A DNA stretch of 23,846 bases from JBMOGA01 sp049318625 (GTDB lineage Bacteria; Pseudomonadota; Alphaproteobacteria; Rhizobiales; Hyphomicrobiaceae): positions 1 to 23,846 of the forward strand of contig JBMOGA010000057.1 of assembly GCA_049318625.1 (NCBI GenBank), read 5' to 3'. A program made the translations under genes and the position numbers. Under the pieces are notes generated by a model. The model did no database searches, was not told where the DNA came from, and saw only the letters and a list, made by a program, of their open reading frames with translations. Shown piece after piece: positions 4,186-11,749 of the stretch (its first letter is position 1; every line of letters begins with the position of its first letter).

Positions 4186-7079
4186 GCGCCAACGACAACA
4201 CAAAAACCCAGCCCATACGGGCCGTCATCTATGCCCGCGTCTCCAGCGCCAAGCAGGTCGAGGAGGGGCACGGCCTCGAATCCCAAGCCGGGCGCTGCCG
4301 GGAATATGCCGAGCGCAAGGGCTATGCGGTCGTGGAAACCTTCTTCGACAAGGCCATTTCCGGTTCCCTCTCCGAGCGGCCCGGTGTCATGGCCATGCTC
4401 TCCTATCTCAAGCATCACAGCCGCACGGGTGAGATCGCCGTCATCATCGACGACATCAGCCGCCTTGCGCGTGACACCCGCGTGCATACTGACCTTCGGC
4501 TTGCCATCAACCTTGCGGGTGGCAAGTTAGAAAGCCCCTCGATCACCTTCGGGGATGATTCGGATTCCATCTTCGTCGAGAACGTGCTGGCGAGCGCCAG
4601 CCAGCATCAGCGCCAGAAGAATGGTGAGCAGACCAAGAACCGGATGCGTGCCCGCGCTATGAACGGCTATTGGGTGTTTCATGCACCGACGGGCTACACG
4701 TACAAGCGGGTTGCCGGGCATGGGAAGCTGCTGGTGCGTGATGAGCCGCTGGCGACAATCGTGCAAGAAGCTCTTGAGGGCTATGCCTCCGGGCGCTTCC
4801 AGACGCAGGGCGAGGTCAAACGATTCCTCGAAGCCCAGCCAGAATACCCTTGCAAGACGGCGAGCGGCACCGTCCGGTATGAGGAGGTGCTACGCCTCCT
4901 CAGCCGTCCGCACTATGCCGGATATATCGAGGTGCCTCACTGGGGCGTATCCTTGCGCAAGGGCCACCACGAGGGGCTGATCGACCTATCGACCTTCGAG
5001 ACCATCCAGCGCCGCATCAAGGGCGGCGTGCGCGTATTTACCAGCAAGGATCTGGGCGAGGATTTCCCGCTGCGGGGGTATGCCGCCTGCGCTGAATGCG
5101 GCGGGCCGCTCACGGCTGGCTGGTCAAAGAGCAAGACCGGGAAGAAGCATCCTTACTATCTTTGCTTCACCAAAGGCTGCGCATGCCGAGGCAAGTCCAT
5201 CAAGCGCGACATCATCGAGGAGCAGTTCGGCACACTGCTGGAAGGCCTGCGCCCCTCAGCGGAAACCGCTGTCTTGTTCAAAGGACTGTTCTTCCTTGCG
5301 TGGGAGCAGCACGCCAGCCGCACTGAAGAGATCGCCAAGGCCCTGCGCGATGATCTGCGCAAGACCGAGCAGCAGATCGAGCAGATGCTCGACCGCATCG
5401 TGGAATCATCCACGGCGTCCGTCATCGCCGCCTATGAACGGCGCATCGCCCAACTGGAGAGAGAGAAGCTGATCATCATCGAGAAGCTGCAAGCGGGCGC
5501 CTTCCCGAAGCGCGGCTCTGCCCAGCAGTTTGAACTCGCCTTCCGATTCCTCGAAAATCCGCATGAACTATGGGCTTCCGAGCGCTTGGAGGACAAGAAA
5601 CTGGTGCTGAAACTGACCTTCGCCGACCGCTTGGCTTACTGCCGAAATGGGGGATTTAGAACCCCAAAAACCACCTTACCTTTCAAGGCTTTAGCGGCGG
5701 TTCAGGGTGGGAAATGTAATATGGCGGAGAGGGAGGGATTCGAACCCCCGGTACGGTTGCCCGTACTCCGCATTTCGAGTGCGGCGCGATCGACCACTCT
5801 GCCACCTCTCCAAGTGCCATTCGTCGAATCGGAGGCCGTGTTTAGCCCGCGACCTCCGCTCTGGCAAGAACCCGTCTTCGCCGCGCCCTCCCGGCTGCTC
5901 CTGCGGCGCCGCTCAGGCTTGCCAGACCAGTGGCGCGGTGGCCCGCCCGTCGGCCTCGAAGCCCTGCGCGACCAGCCGACCCTCGAATGGGGATGCGACC
6001 ATGGCGAGGCGGGTCAGCGGGTTGAGCACGGGCGGCGCGAGCCACGCGAAGTCGGGGTTCAAGGCGGCGCCGACCGTGTCCATGGATCGGGCGCGGCCGT
6101 GGCTGTCGAGGCCGCGTCCGTGGCCGGTCCAGCCGTGGGCCTGCCAGTGATTGGCCGCGGTGCGCGGGCCGTCGTGCACCGATGCTTCGTCCTCGGTGCG
6201 CTCGATGACGCAGGTGTCGTCAGGCCCCAGGCCGGCGAGGCTGAAGATCGCCGGTGCGGCGATCGGGGTTGCAATCAGGCGCCGGCGGGCGTCGGCGTAG
6301 CCCGTGGCGGTCTCGAAGACGTCGCGCAGCAGGTGGGCGGCCGGCAGGTGATCGCGCCGCCAGACGCGGACCCGGTTGGCCGCCCAGTCGGTGGCCCGGA
6401 AGCCGCCGCCGAACTTGCGCATGGGCGCCTGATTGATGGCGGCGGCGAAGCGGCCGGGCGCCAAGGCCTGCAGCACGCCGGTGTAGCCCGGCCAGGTCAG
6501 GCTGACATAGCGGCCGGCCGGGGCGGTGACCTCGGCGGCGACGACGTAGCGGCCGAGGCCGGGGGTGCGCCAGTCGAGCACGCGGACGAGGCGCGCGGAC
6601 GCGTGGTCTTCGGCGGGGGCGACGCGGCAGGTGCAACCCCACTCGTAGTTGACGGTGAAGAAGTAGGCGCCGGGCCGCCTCAACCAGGCCGCCACCGCAT
6701 CGATCTCGGTCAGATAGGGGTTGCGCGACTTCACGAGCCAGTGCCGCGAGACCGCATCGCCGACGCGCAGCAGGGCGTGGGGGATATGGCGGGTGGCGAG
6801 GTCGAGCAGGGCGCGCGTGCGTTCCCCTGCGATCGCCAGCGTCTCGACGGCGAACGACGGCCCCGTCCGGATCACGGGGATGGCGGGCAGATCGGAGGGG
6901 CCGAGGGCGTGTGGCATGGGAACGGTATGGCGCCTGCTTGCGTCGCGAGCAAGGCGCCGCCCCCCGGCACCGGCGGTCCCTGGCCCCGGCCCGGAGGGCC
7001 CGGCCTGGGGCCCGTGTTCGGCACGGGCGCTCCGTGTCCGGCCTTCTGGCCCGGCAATGCCCTCATTTCCGTAGGATAA
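4182..7079 (+). CDS. Large serine recombinase reading through the island edge
   Basis: This is a site-specific recombinase that probably moves the island. Residues 12-150 are the catalytic resolvase domain, with YARVSSAKQ (nucleophile S21, R19) and DDISRLARD. A recombinase domain follows, then a zinc ribbon near residues 303-336 (CAECGG, then YYLCFTKGC) and a coiled coil near 388-435. Conserved sequence ends around residue 513 (base 5720). From codon 514 the frame is the antisense of tRNA-Ser and then of the hydrolase gene; it meets a stop only at 7079, giving a 965-residue reading frame. The last 450 residues are therefore not native recombinase. In the free form of the island the gene must end differently. 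The start has a strong GAGGGAAGAGAG ribosome site and overlaps the 97-residue gene. Confidence 0.85.
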   Translation: MSANDNTKTQPIRAVIYARVSSAKQVEEGHGLESQAGRCREYAERKGYAVVETFFDKAISGSLSERPGVMAMLSYLKHHSRTGEIAVIIDDISRLARDTRVHTDLRLAINLAGGKLESPSITFGDDSDSIFVENVLASASQHQRQKNGEQTKNRMRARAMNGYWVFHAPTGYTYKRVAGHGKLLVRDEPLATIVQEALEGYASGRFQTQGEVKRFLEAQPEYPCKTASGTVRYEEVLRLLSRPHYAGYIEVPHWGVSLRKGHHEGLIDLSTFETIQRRIKGGVRVFTSKDLGEDFPLRGYAACAECGGPLTAGWSKSKTGKKHPYYLCFTKGCACRGKSIKRDIIEEQFGTLLEGLRPSAETAVLFKGLFFLAWEQHASRTEEIAKALRDDLRKTEQQIEQMLDRIVESSTASVIAAYERRIAQLEREKLIIIEKLQAGAFPKRGSAQQFELAFRFLENPHELWASERLEDKKLVLKLTFADRLAYCRNGGFRTPKTTLPFKALAAVQGGKCNMAEREGFEPPVRLPVLRISSAARSTTLPPLQVPFVESEAVFSPRPPLWQEPVFAAPSRLLLRRRSGLPDQWRGGPPVGLEALRDQPTLEWGCDHGEAGQRVEHGRREPREVGVQGGADRVHGSGAAVAVEAASVAGPAVGLPVIGRGARAVVHRCFVLGALDDAGVVRPQAGEAEDRRCGDRGCNQAPAGVGVARGGLEDVAQQVGGRQVIAPPDADPVGRPVGGPEAAAELAHGRLIDGGGEAAGRQGLQHAGVARPGQADIAAGRGGDLGGDDVAAEAGGAPVEHADEARGRVVFGGGDAAGATPLVVDGEEVGAGPPQPGRHRIDLGQIGVARLHEPVPRDRIADAQQGVGDMAGGEVEQGARAFPCDRQRLDGERRPRPDHGDGGQIGGAEGVWHGNGMAPACVASKAPPPGTGGPWPRPGGPGLGPVFGTGAPCPAFWPGNALISVG
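5722..5811 (-). tRNA. tRNA-Ser (anticodon CGA)
   Basis: The minus strand folds into a 90-base serine tRNA with an encoded CCA. The acceptor stem is GGAGAGG paired with CCTCTCC, the discriminator is G, the anticodon stem CCGCA/TGCGG holds CTCGAAA (anticodon at 5775-5777), and the long variable arm TACGG/CCGTA is typical of Ser. The T-loop is TTCGAAT. The T-stem GGGGG/CCCTC includes one G-U pair. The 3' end faces the island, so the tail of this tRNA is the attachment site, and the integrated element has left the gene whole. It reads UCG codons, which are common in such a GC-rich genome. Confidence 0.97.
5839..5867 (-). promoter_or_regulatory. Possible tRNA-Ser promoter
   Basis: On the minus strand TTGCCA (5862-5867) and TAAACA (5839-5844) are 17 bases apart. 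Transcription would start about 20 bases before the mature tRNA end at 5811. The -35 matches consensus at five of six positions; the -10 is weak. It lies on the chromosome side and is unaffected by the island. Confidence 0.4.
5913..6917 (-). CDS. Acid-ceramidase/NAAA-like Ntn hydrolase
   Basis: This 334-residue protein resembles the N-terminal-nucleophile amidases that include acid ceramidase, N-acylethanolamine amidase and bile-salt hydrolase. These cut themselves before a cysteine, which then hydrolyses an amide bond. The likely cleavage point is YEWG-C95-TCR. Further family features follow in order: R112-VLDW with D115, LTWPGYTGVLQALAPGRFAAAIN with N162, and a C-terminal domain. No signal peptide is apparent at the chosen ATG (6917), which has only a weak ribosome site. 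The substrate cannot be told from sequence; an N-acyl amide or lipid is likely. It stands alone, 100 bases upstream of tRNA-Ser on the same strand, and the antisense read-through of the recombinase covers it. Confidence 0.7.
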   Translation of the reverse strand: MPHALGPSDLPAIPVIRTGPSFAVETLAIAGERTRALLDLATRHIPHALLRVGDAVSRHWLVKSRNPYLTEIDAVAAWLRRPGAYFFTVNYEWGCTCRVAPAEDHASARLVRVLDWRTPGLGRYVVAAEVTAPAGRYVSLTWPGYTGVLQALAPGRFAAAINQAPMRKFGGGFRATDWAANRVRVWRRDHLPAAHLLRDVFETATGYADARRRLIATPIAAPAIFSLAGLGPDDTCVIERTEDEASVHDGPRTAANHWQAHGWTGHGRGLDSHGRARSMDTVGAALNPDFAWLAPPVLNPLTRLAMVASPFEGRLVAQGFEADGRATAPLVWQA

Positions 7080-7143
7080 AATGCCGTTTGCGGATGATTA
7101 ACCGTGCCGCGGTAATCCTATTGCCTCATTCGAGGACATGGCC

Positions 7144-9216
7144 ATGCAACGTTTGACCGTTACCGAGCGACTGAGCCTGATTGCCGCCTTGCCGATCGTC
7201 GCGCTGGTGGCGTTGTCGGTGCAAATCGGTCTGGAGCGATACGCGGCCTACAGCCGCGTGCGGGACCTGGCCCCGCAGGTCGCGGTCGCGCAGTCGTCGG
7301 CCAATCTGGTTCACGAGCTGCAGAAGGAGCGTGGCAGTTCGGCGGGTCTGGTAGCGTCCAAAGGGGCTGAAGCGGACCGGCAGCGCGTGCAGGCGCAACG
7401 GCAACTGACGGATGCCGCTCTGTCGTCCCTCAAGGCCGTGGTCGCGACGGCGGCGATCCCCGCTGGCTCGGCGCTGGCGGTGCGGCTGGCCGATGCGGAT
7501 CGGCAGATCGGCATGCTGAAGGACCGGCGGGCTGCCATCGACAGTCTGAGCATCGGCGTTCCCGACACGCTCGGCTACTTCACCGGTGCGATCCGCACGC
7601 TGGTGGGGGCGACAGCCGGTCTGATCCGCAGCGTCGACGGCAATTCCGAAGTCTCGCTCCTGCAAGCTTACCGGACTCTGACGATCGCCAAGGAGGCGGC
7701 GGGACTGGAGCGTGCCAACGGCAACGCCCTGATCGCGCGCGGCGAGTTCGATCTTGCGCGGTATCGTACCATCATCGAGCAGATCGGCCGGCAGGGTGAC
7801 TTCCTGGCCGAGTTCGAAACGTTCGCGCCGGCCGCGATGACGGCCGCCTTCCAGCAGCAGGTCGGCGGGGATCTCACCGCGCGCGTCGTGGCGTTGCGCG
7901 GCAAGTTGCACGAGGCGGCGGCGACGGGCCGGCCGGTGGGGCTCGACACCGCGACGTGGTGGGCCGAGACGACGGCCCGGATCGACGCGATGAAGCGGAT
8001 GGAAGACCGGATGGCGGCTGAAGTGGCGGCGCTGACCGGGGCGCGCGTCGAGCAGTCTTTCGCAGCATTGGTCTGGATCGTCGCCGTCGGTCTGGTCGTG
8101 GTCGGACTGGTCTGCGTGGCGGTGGTGCTGCTCGCGCGGACGATCATTCGGCCGATTTCCCAGATGGCCGTGCTGCTCTCGGCCGTCGAGGCCGGCAACT
8201 ACGATGTCGACGCGCCCGCGGCCATGCCGGCGCGCAGCGAGATCGGGCGCGTGAGCAATGCGATGGGCCGTTTCCTGGCGGTCCTGCGCCAACAGCGGGC
8301 TGCCGAGGCGCGCATGCGTGAGGACGAGCGCGCCCACGCCGAGGCACAACGCCGCCTGCTGGCGGCGATGGTGGACAAGGTGGAGGAAGCGACCGCGACC
8401 GGTCTGTCGACGGTGATCGCAGGCGCGAGCGGGATGACCGCGGAATCGATGCGGATGCGGACGGCGCTCGGCAAGGTGCGTGAGGCCTCGGACAGCGCTG
8501 CGATCGCCGCCGACAGCAGCAAGGCCGCCAATCGCGAGGCGACCCATCTTTCGGGCCAGATCGCGGATGCGATCGGCGAGATCGGCACGCAGGTGCAGCG
8601 GGGCGCCGACCTTGCCAAGGCTGCCGTTCAACGGGCCGGCAGTTCCAAGCCGACCATCGAGGCGCTGGTGCGGGCCGCGCAGGAAATCGGCCAGATGGCC
8701 TCGGTCATTCATCAGGTGGCCGGCCGAACCAATCTGCTCGCGCTCAATGCCACGATCGAGGCCGCCCGGGCCGGTGAGGCCGGCCGCGGCTTCGCGGTGG
8801 TCGCCGACGAGGTCAAGTCGTTGGCGACGCAGACCGCGAAGGCCAGCGAGGACATCACCGAGCGGATTTCCGCCATCCAGTCGGCAACCGGGGAGACTGC
8901 CCAGTCGCTGGCCGGGATCGAGGCCGACATCACCCAGATCGACCGGGTCACGCTGGCGATCGCCAGCGCGATGGAGCAGCAGCGGGTGGCCTCCTGCGGG
9001 TTCTCGGCGACGCTCGGCTCGGTCAACGATTCGGTCGACAATGTCGCCGAGCGCATGCAGGAAATCGCCGACATGGTCGCGGCGACGACCGAACTGGCGA
9101 CCAAGGTCAGCGATGTCGCGCTGCAGATGCGCGAAGGGACCGAGCGGGCGCAGTCCACCATCCCGGATATCGTGCGCACCGCCAGCAAAGATTTCGGAAG
9201 CCGTCTCGCGGCCTGA
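7144..9216 (+). CDS. Methyl-accepting chemotaxis protein with NIT sensor domain
   Basis: This transmembrane chemoreceptor of about 690 residues signals to the CheA kinase. A first membrane helix (about 10-30) leads to a periplasmic all-helical domain of about 270 residues resembling the NIT (nitrate/nitrite-sensing) domain, with QKERGSSAGLV near its start. Membrane helix two is near 306-329, HAMP follows to about 385, and the cytoplasmic coiled coil carries the kinase-contact tip TNLLALNATIEAARAGEAGRGFAVVADEV at about 528-556. No C-terminal CheR-binding pentapeptide is present. Of two nearby ATGs (7138 and 7144) the second is preferred, because GAGG at 7132 lies eight bases before it. The ligand is unproven; NIT domains may also respond to other anions. 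Confidence 0.9.
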   Translation: MQRLTVTERLSLIAALPIVALVALSVQIGLERYAAYSRVRDLAPQVAVAQSSANLVHELQKERGSSAGLVASKGAEADRQRVQAQRQLTDAALSSLKAVVATAAIPAGSALAVRLADADRQIGMLKDRRAAIDSLSIGVPDTLGYFTGAIRTLVGATAGLIRSVDGNSEVSLLQAYRTLTIAKEAAGLERANGNALIARGEFDLARYRTIIEQIGRQGDFLAEFETFAPAAMTAAFQQQVGGDLTARVVALRGKLHEAAATGRPVGLDTATWWAETTARIDAMKRMEDRMAAEVAALTGARVEQSFAALVWIVAVGLVVVGLVCVAVVLLARTIIRPISQMAVLLSAVEAGNYDVDAPAAMPARSEIGRVSNAMGRFLAVLRQQRAAEARMREDERAHAEAQRRLLAAMVDKVEEATATGLSTVIAGASGMTAESMRMRTALGKVREASDSAAIAADSSKAANREATHLSGQIADAIGEIGTQVQRGADLAKAAVQRAGSSKPTIEALVRAAQEIGQMASVIHQVAGRTNLLALNATIEAARAGEAGRGFAVVADEVKSLATQTAKASEDITERISAIQSATGETAQSLAGIEADITQIDRVTLAIASAMEQQRVASCGFSATLGSVNDSVDNVAERMQEIADMVAATTELATKVSDVALQMREGTERAQSTIPDIVRTASKDFGSRLAA

Positions 9217-9278
9217 ACGCGGCCCGGTCCGGGGCCGCGCGCGACCGACCGTTGGCCGGCGGCCGGCTCTGGAGCCCC

Positions 9279-9307
9279 TTGTGCGGGCCGCAGAAAACCG
9301 TCATAAA
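9279..9307 (+). promoter_or_regulatory. Possible rplU promoter
   Basis: TTGTGC (9279-9284) and CATAAA (9302-9307) are 17 bases apart. Transcription from here would leave a leader of about 130 bases before rplU. That leader contains a perfect hairpin (GGCCGGT 9364-9370, ACCGGCC 9374-9380) and a small one at 9392-9404. The leader may serve autoregulation by the ribosomal protein, but this is not shown by the sequence. Confidence 0.4.
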
Positions 9308-9443
9308 GCCGCTCGCACGCGGAGACATCTCGTTTCCGCGCATGAGGCGCTGTCCGAGGTTGTGGCCGGTTCGACCGGCCGCGCAAGACCGCAGATCCTA
9401 TCTGTGGCACCGCAGGGCGCGGAAAAATTGAAGGAATACAAAG

Positions 9444-9758
9444 ATGTACGCAGTCATCAAGACAGGCGGCAAGCAATACCGTGTTTCCCCCGACGACGTC
9501 GTCACCATCGAGAAGCTCGAGGGTGACGCGGGTGGCACCATCGAGTTCACCGAGGTGCTGATGATCGCCAACGGCGCGGCACCGAAGCTCGGGACGCCGA
9601 ATGTCGCGGGGGCCAAGGTGGTCGCCGAGTTGGTCGAGCAGACCCGCGGGCCGAAGACGATCTCGTTCAAGAAGCGCCGCCGCAAGAACTCGCGCCGCAA
9701 GAGCGGCCATCGCCAGGACCTGACGACGGTCCGCATCAAAGAGATCATCGGCGCCTGA
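9444..9758 (+). CDS. rplU: Ribosomal protein L21
   Basis: This 104-residue protein of the large ribosomal subunit binds 23S rRNA. It begins MYAVIKTGGKQYRV and has the family core GAKVVAELVEQTRGPK and the basic tail FKKRRRKNSRRKSGHRQ. The length is normal. AAGGA (9431-9435) lies eight bases before the ATG. It is 30 bases upstream of rpmA in the standard rplU-rpmA operon. No anomaly is seen. Confidence 0.98.
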   Translation: MYAVIKTGGKQYRVSPDDVVTIEKLEGDAGGTIEFTEVLMIANGAAPKLGTPNVAGAKVVAELVEQTRGPKTISFKKRRRKNSRRKSGHRQDLTTVRIKEIIGA

Positions 9759-9788
9759 CGCGCCCCGGCACGAGAAGGAACCGATTCC

Positions 9789-10064
9789 ATGGCACATAAG
9801 AAAGCAGGCGGCTCGTCACGCAACGGCCGCGACTCGCAGTCCAAGCGCCTCGGCGTGAAGCGCTTCGGCGGAGAGGCGGTGATCGCCGGCAACATCCTGA
9901 TCCGCCAGCGCGGCACCAAGTGGCGGCCGGGACGGAACGTCGGCCTCGGCACCGACCATACGATTTTCGCCCTGATCGACGGCGAAGTTAAGTTCGAGAC
10001 CAAGCGCGACGACCGCACCTACGTGTCGGTCGTGCCGGCGCCGAAAGTCGAAGCCGCCGAGTAG
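9789..10064 (+). CDS. rpmA: Ribosomal protein L27
   Basis: This 91-residue large-subunit protein has an N-terminal tail that reaches the peptidyl-transferase centre. It starts MAHKKAGGSSRNGRDSQSKRLG, the usual Gram-negative form without the extra cleaved N-terminus seen in Firmicutes. A ribosome site GAAGGAA precedes the ATG. It follows rplU and is closed by a strong terminator 27 bases after its stop. Confidence 0.98.
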   Translation: MAHKKAGGSSRNGRDSQSKRLGVKRFGGEAVIAGNILIRQRGTKWRPGRNVGLGTDHTIFALIDGEVKFETKRDDRTYVSVVPAPKVEAAE

Positions 10065-10090
10065 TTTCGGCACCCTTGATCGCGATTGCG

Positions 10091-10119
10091 GGGGGAGGCG
10101 GTCGCCGTCTCCCCCTTTT
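10091..10119 (+). terminator. Strong intrinsic terminator after rpmA
   Basis: GGGGGAGGCGG (10091-10101) pairs with CCGTCTCCCCC (10105-10115), including one G-T wobble, around a three-base loop, and is followed by TTTT (10116-10119). It separates the ribosomal-protein operon from the GNAT-obgE pair and rules out the in-frame start at 10086 for the acetyltransferase. Confidence 0.85.
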
Positions 10120-10136
10120 GCGTTGGGCCAACGACC

Positions 10137-10694
10137 ATGACGAGCGCACCAGCGACGATCACGACGGAACGGCTGATGCTGCGGGAGCCGCGGCTCGCCG
10201 ATGCCCGGCGCGTGGCCCTGCTGGCCGGCGATTTCGCCGTGGCGTCGATGACGGCGCGCATGCCCTACCCCTACGGGCTCGCCGATGCGGAAGACTGGCT
10301 GGCCGCTGCCGCGGCCGAGGGCGGCGCCTTCGCGATCGATTTCGACGGCGAATTGATCGGCTGCTGCGGGCTCGCGGTCGTCGACGATGCCGAGAGTGAG
10401 ATCGGCTATTGGCTCGGCCGGGCGTGGTGGGGTCGCGGGCTCGCCACCGAGGCGGTGGCGGCCCTGGTGCGGCACGCGTTTTCGGTGCCGCGACGGCGCC
10501 GGCTCGTCGCCTCGCATTTCGTCGACAATCCGGCTTCGGGGCGCGTGCTGCAGAAAAACGGATTTCGCGAGGCCAGCCGTTCGGAGCACTGGTGTCAGGC
10601 GCGCCGGGTTTCGCAGGCCTCGATCACCTACATCTGCCGCCGGCCGAACATAGTCGCGCGCGCCCGCCGGTTGCTCGGAGATCACGTGTCATGA
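10137..10694 (+). CDS. GNAT N-acetyltransferase, RimJ/RimL type
   Basis: This 185-residue acetyl-CoA-dependent acetyltransferase matches the group that modifies protein N-termini. It opens with the typical TERLMLREPRLADA and has the acetyl-CoA pyrophosphate loop RAWWGRGLATEA near residues 100-111, followed by NPASGRVLQKNGF. Its substrate is unknown; a ribosomal protein or other cellular protein is suggested by the neighbours. The ATG at 10137 is chosen since the open frame upstream runs through the rpmA terminator. Its TGA overlaps the obgE ATG (ATGA), so the two are coupled. A GNAT gene at this spot is common in alphaproteobacteria. Confidence 0.9.
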   Translation: MTSAPATITTERLMLREPRLADARRVALLAGDFAVASMTARMPYPYGLADAEDWLAAAAAEGGAFAIDFDGELIGCCGLAVVDDAESEIGYWLGRAWWGRGLATEAVAALVRHAFSVPRRRRLVASHFVDNPASGRVLQKNGFREASRSEHWCQARRVSQASITYICRRPNIVARARRLLGDHVS

Positions 10695-11734
10695 AGTTTC
10701 TCGATCAAGCCAAGATCTTCGTGCGGTCCGGCGATGGCGGCGCCGGTTCGGTATCGTTCCGGCGCGAGAAGTTCATCGAGTTCGGCGGCCCGGATGGCGG
10801 CGACGGCGGGCGTGGCGGCGATGTCTGGCTCGAATGCGTCGACGGGTTGAACACGTTGATCGACTATCGTTACCAGCAGCACTTCAAGGCCAGTACGGGC
10901 GGGCACGGCATGGGGCGCAACCGGGCCGGCGCCAAGGGCAGCGACGTCGTGCTGAAGGTGCCGCCCGGCACCCAGGTGCTGGCGGAGGATCAGGAGACGG
11001 TGCTTGTCGACATGACGGTACCGGGCGAGCGCAAGCTGCTGCTCGCCGGCGGTAACGGCGGGTTCGGCAACGCGCATTTCAAATCGGCCACCAATCAGGC
11101 GCCGCGTCGCGCCAATCCCGGTCTCGAGGGCCAGGAGATGTGGATCTGGCTGCGCCTCAAGCTGATCGCCGACGCGGGCCTCGTCGGCCTGCCCAATGCG
11201 GGCAAATCGACGTTCCTCGCCACGGTGACGGCGGCCAAGCCGAAGATCGCCGACTATCCGTTCACTACGCTCCATCCCAACCTCGGCGTGGTGCGCGCGG
11301 GCGACGTCGAGTTCGTGCTCGCCGACATTCCGGGGCTGATCGAGGGGGCCTCGGAAGGGGCCGGGCTCGGCACGCGGTTTCTCGGCCACGTCGAGCGGAC
11401 GCGGGTGCTGCTCCATCTCGTCGATGCGAATTCGGAGGACGTGGCCGGCGACTACCGGACGGTGCGGCGTGAGCTGAAGGCCTACGGCGCCGATCTCGAA
11501 CGCAAGAAGGAGATCGTGGCGCTGTCGAAATGCGACGCGCTCGACGCGGCGGCGATCGCGGAGAAGGCGGAGGCGCTGCGCAAGGCCGCCCGCAAGAAGC
11601 CGCTGATCCTTTCGGCGGTGGCCGGCACGGGGGTCAAGGAGGCGCTGCACGCGCTGGCCCGGGAGATCGGGCGCGCGGCCGAGCCGGCCGAGCCCGAGGA
11701 CGAGAGTTCCGACCGCTCGTGGTCGCCGATCTGA
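10691..11734 (+). CDS. obgE: Obg-family GTPase
   Basis: ObgE is an essential GTPase that acts in 50S subunit assembly and growth control. The 347-residue protein has the glycine-rich Obg fold at residues 1-158 (DGGAGSVSFRREKF, GPDGGDGGRGGDV). The G domain follows: G1 GLPNAGKST (166-174), switch FTTLHPNLG, G3 DIPG (212-215), G4 SKCD (279-282, where NKxD is the general form) and G5 SAV (308-310). The short acidic C-terminus ends at SPI. It overlaps the acetyltransferase gene by four bases and is not followed by proB, the usual neighbour in many proteobacteria, but by a VOC gene. Confidence 0.97.
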   Translation: MKFLDQAKIFVRSGDGGAGSVSFRREKFIEFGGPDGGDGGRGGDVWLECVDGLNTLIDYRYQQHFKASTGGHGMGRNRAGAKGSDVVLKVPPGTQVLAEDQETVLVDMTVPGERKLLLAGGNGGFGNAHFKSATNQAPRRANPGLEGQEMWIWLRLKLIADAGLVGLPNAGKSTFLATVTAAKPKIADYPFTTLHPNLGVVRAGDVEFVLADIPGLIEGASEGAGLGTRFLGHVERTRVLLHLVDANSEDVAGDYRTVRRELKAYGADLERKKEIVALSKCDALDAAAIAEKAEALRKAARKKPLILSAVAGTGVKEALHALAREIGRAAEPAEPEDESSDRSWSPI

Positions 11735-11749
11735 ACCGGGGAGGCGGCC

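Noticed and set aside
5721..7079. A second genuine domain on the recombinase C-terminus
   Set aside because: The residues after codon 513 translate antisense tRNA-Ser and antisense hydrolase, so they do not form a real domain.
7070..7137. Flagellar sigma-28 promoter before the chemoreceptor
   Set aside because: A TAAA followed 15 bases later by a GATTAA-like stretch is too far from the GCCGATAA consensus.
7126..8712. 528-codon open frame on the minus strand
   Set aside because: It is antisense to the chemoreceptor gene and rich in Arg, Gly and His, typical of a shadow in high-GC DNA.
11524..11540. Defective ObgE because the G4 motif reads SKCD
   Set aside because: The Ser-for-Asn variant is a mild change; all other G motifs are intact, so loss of function is not suggested.
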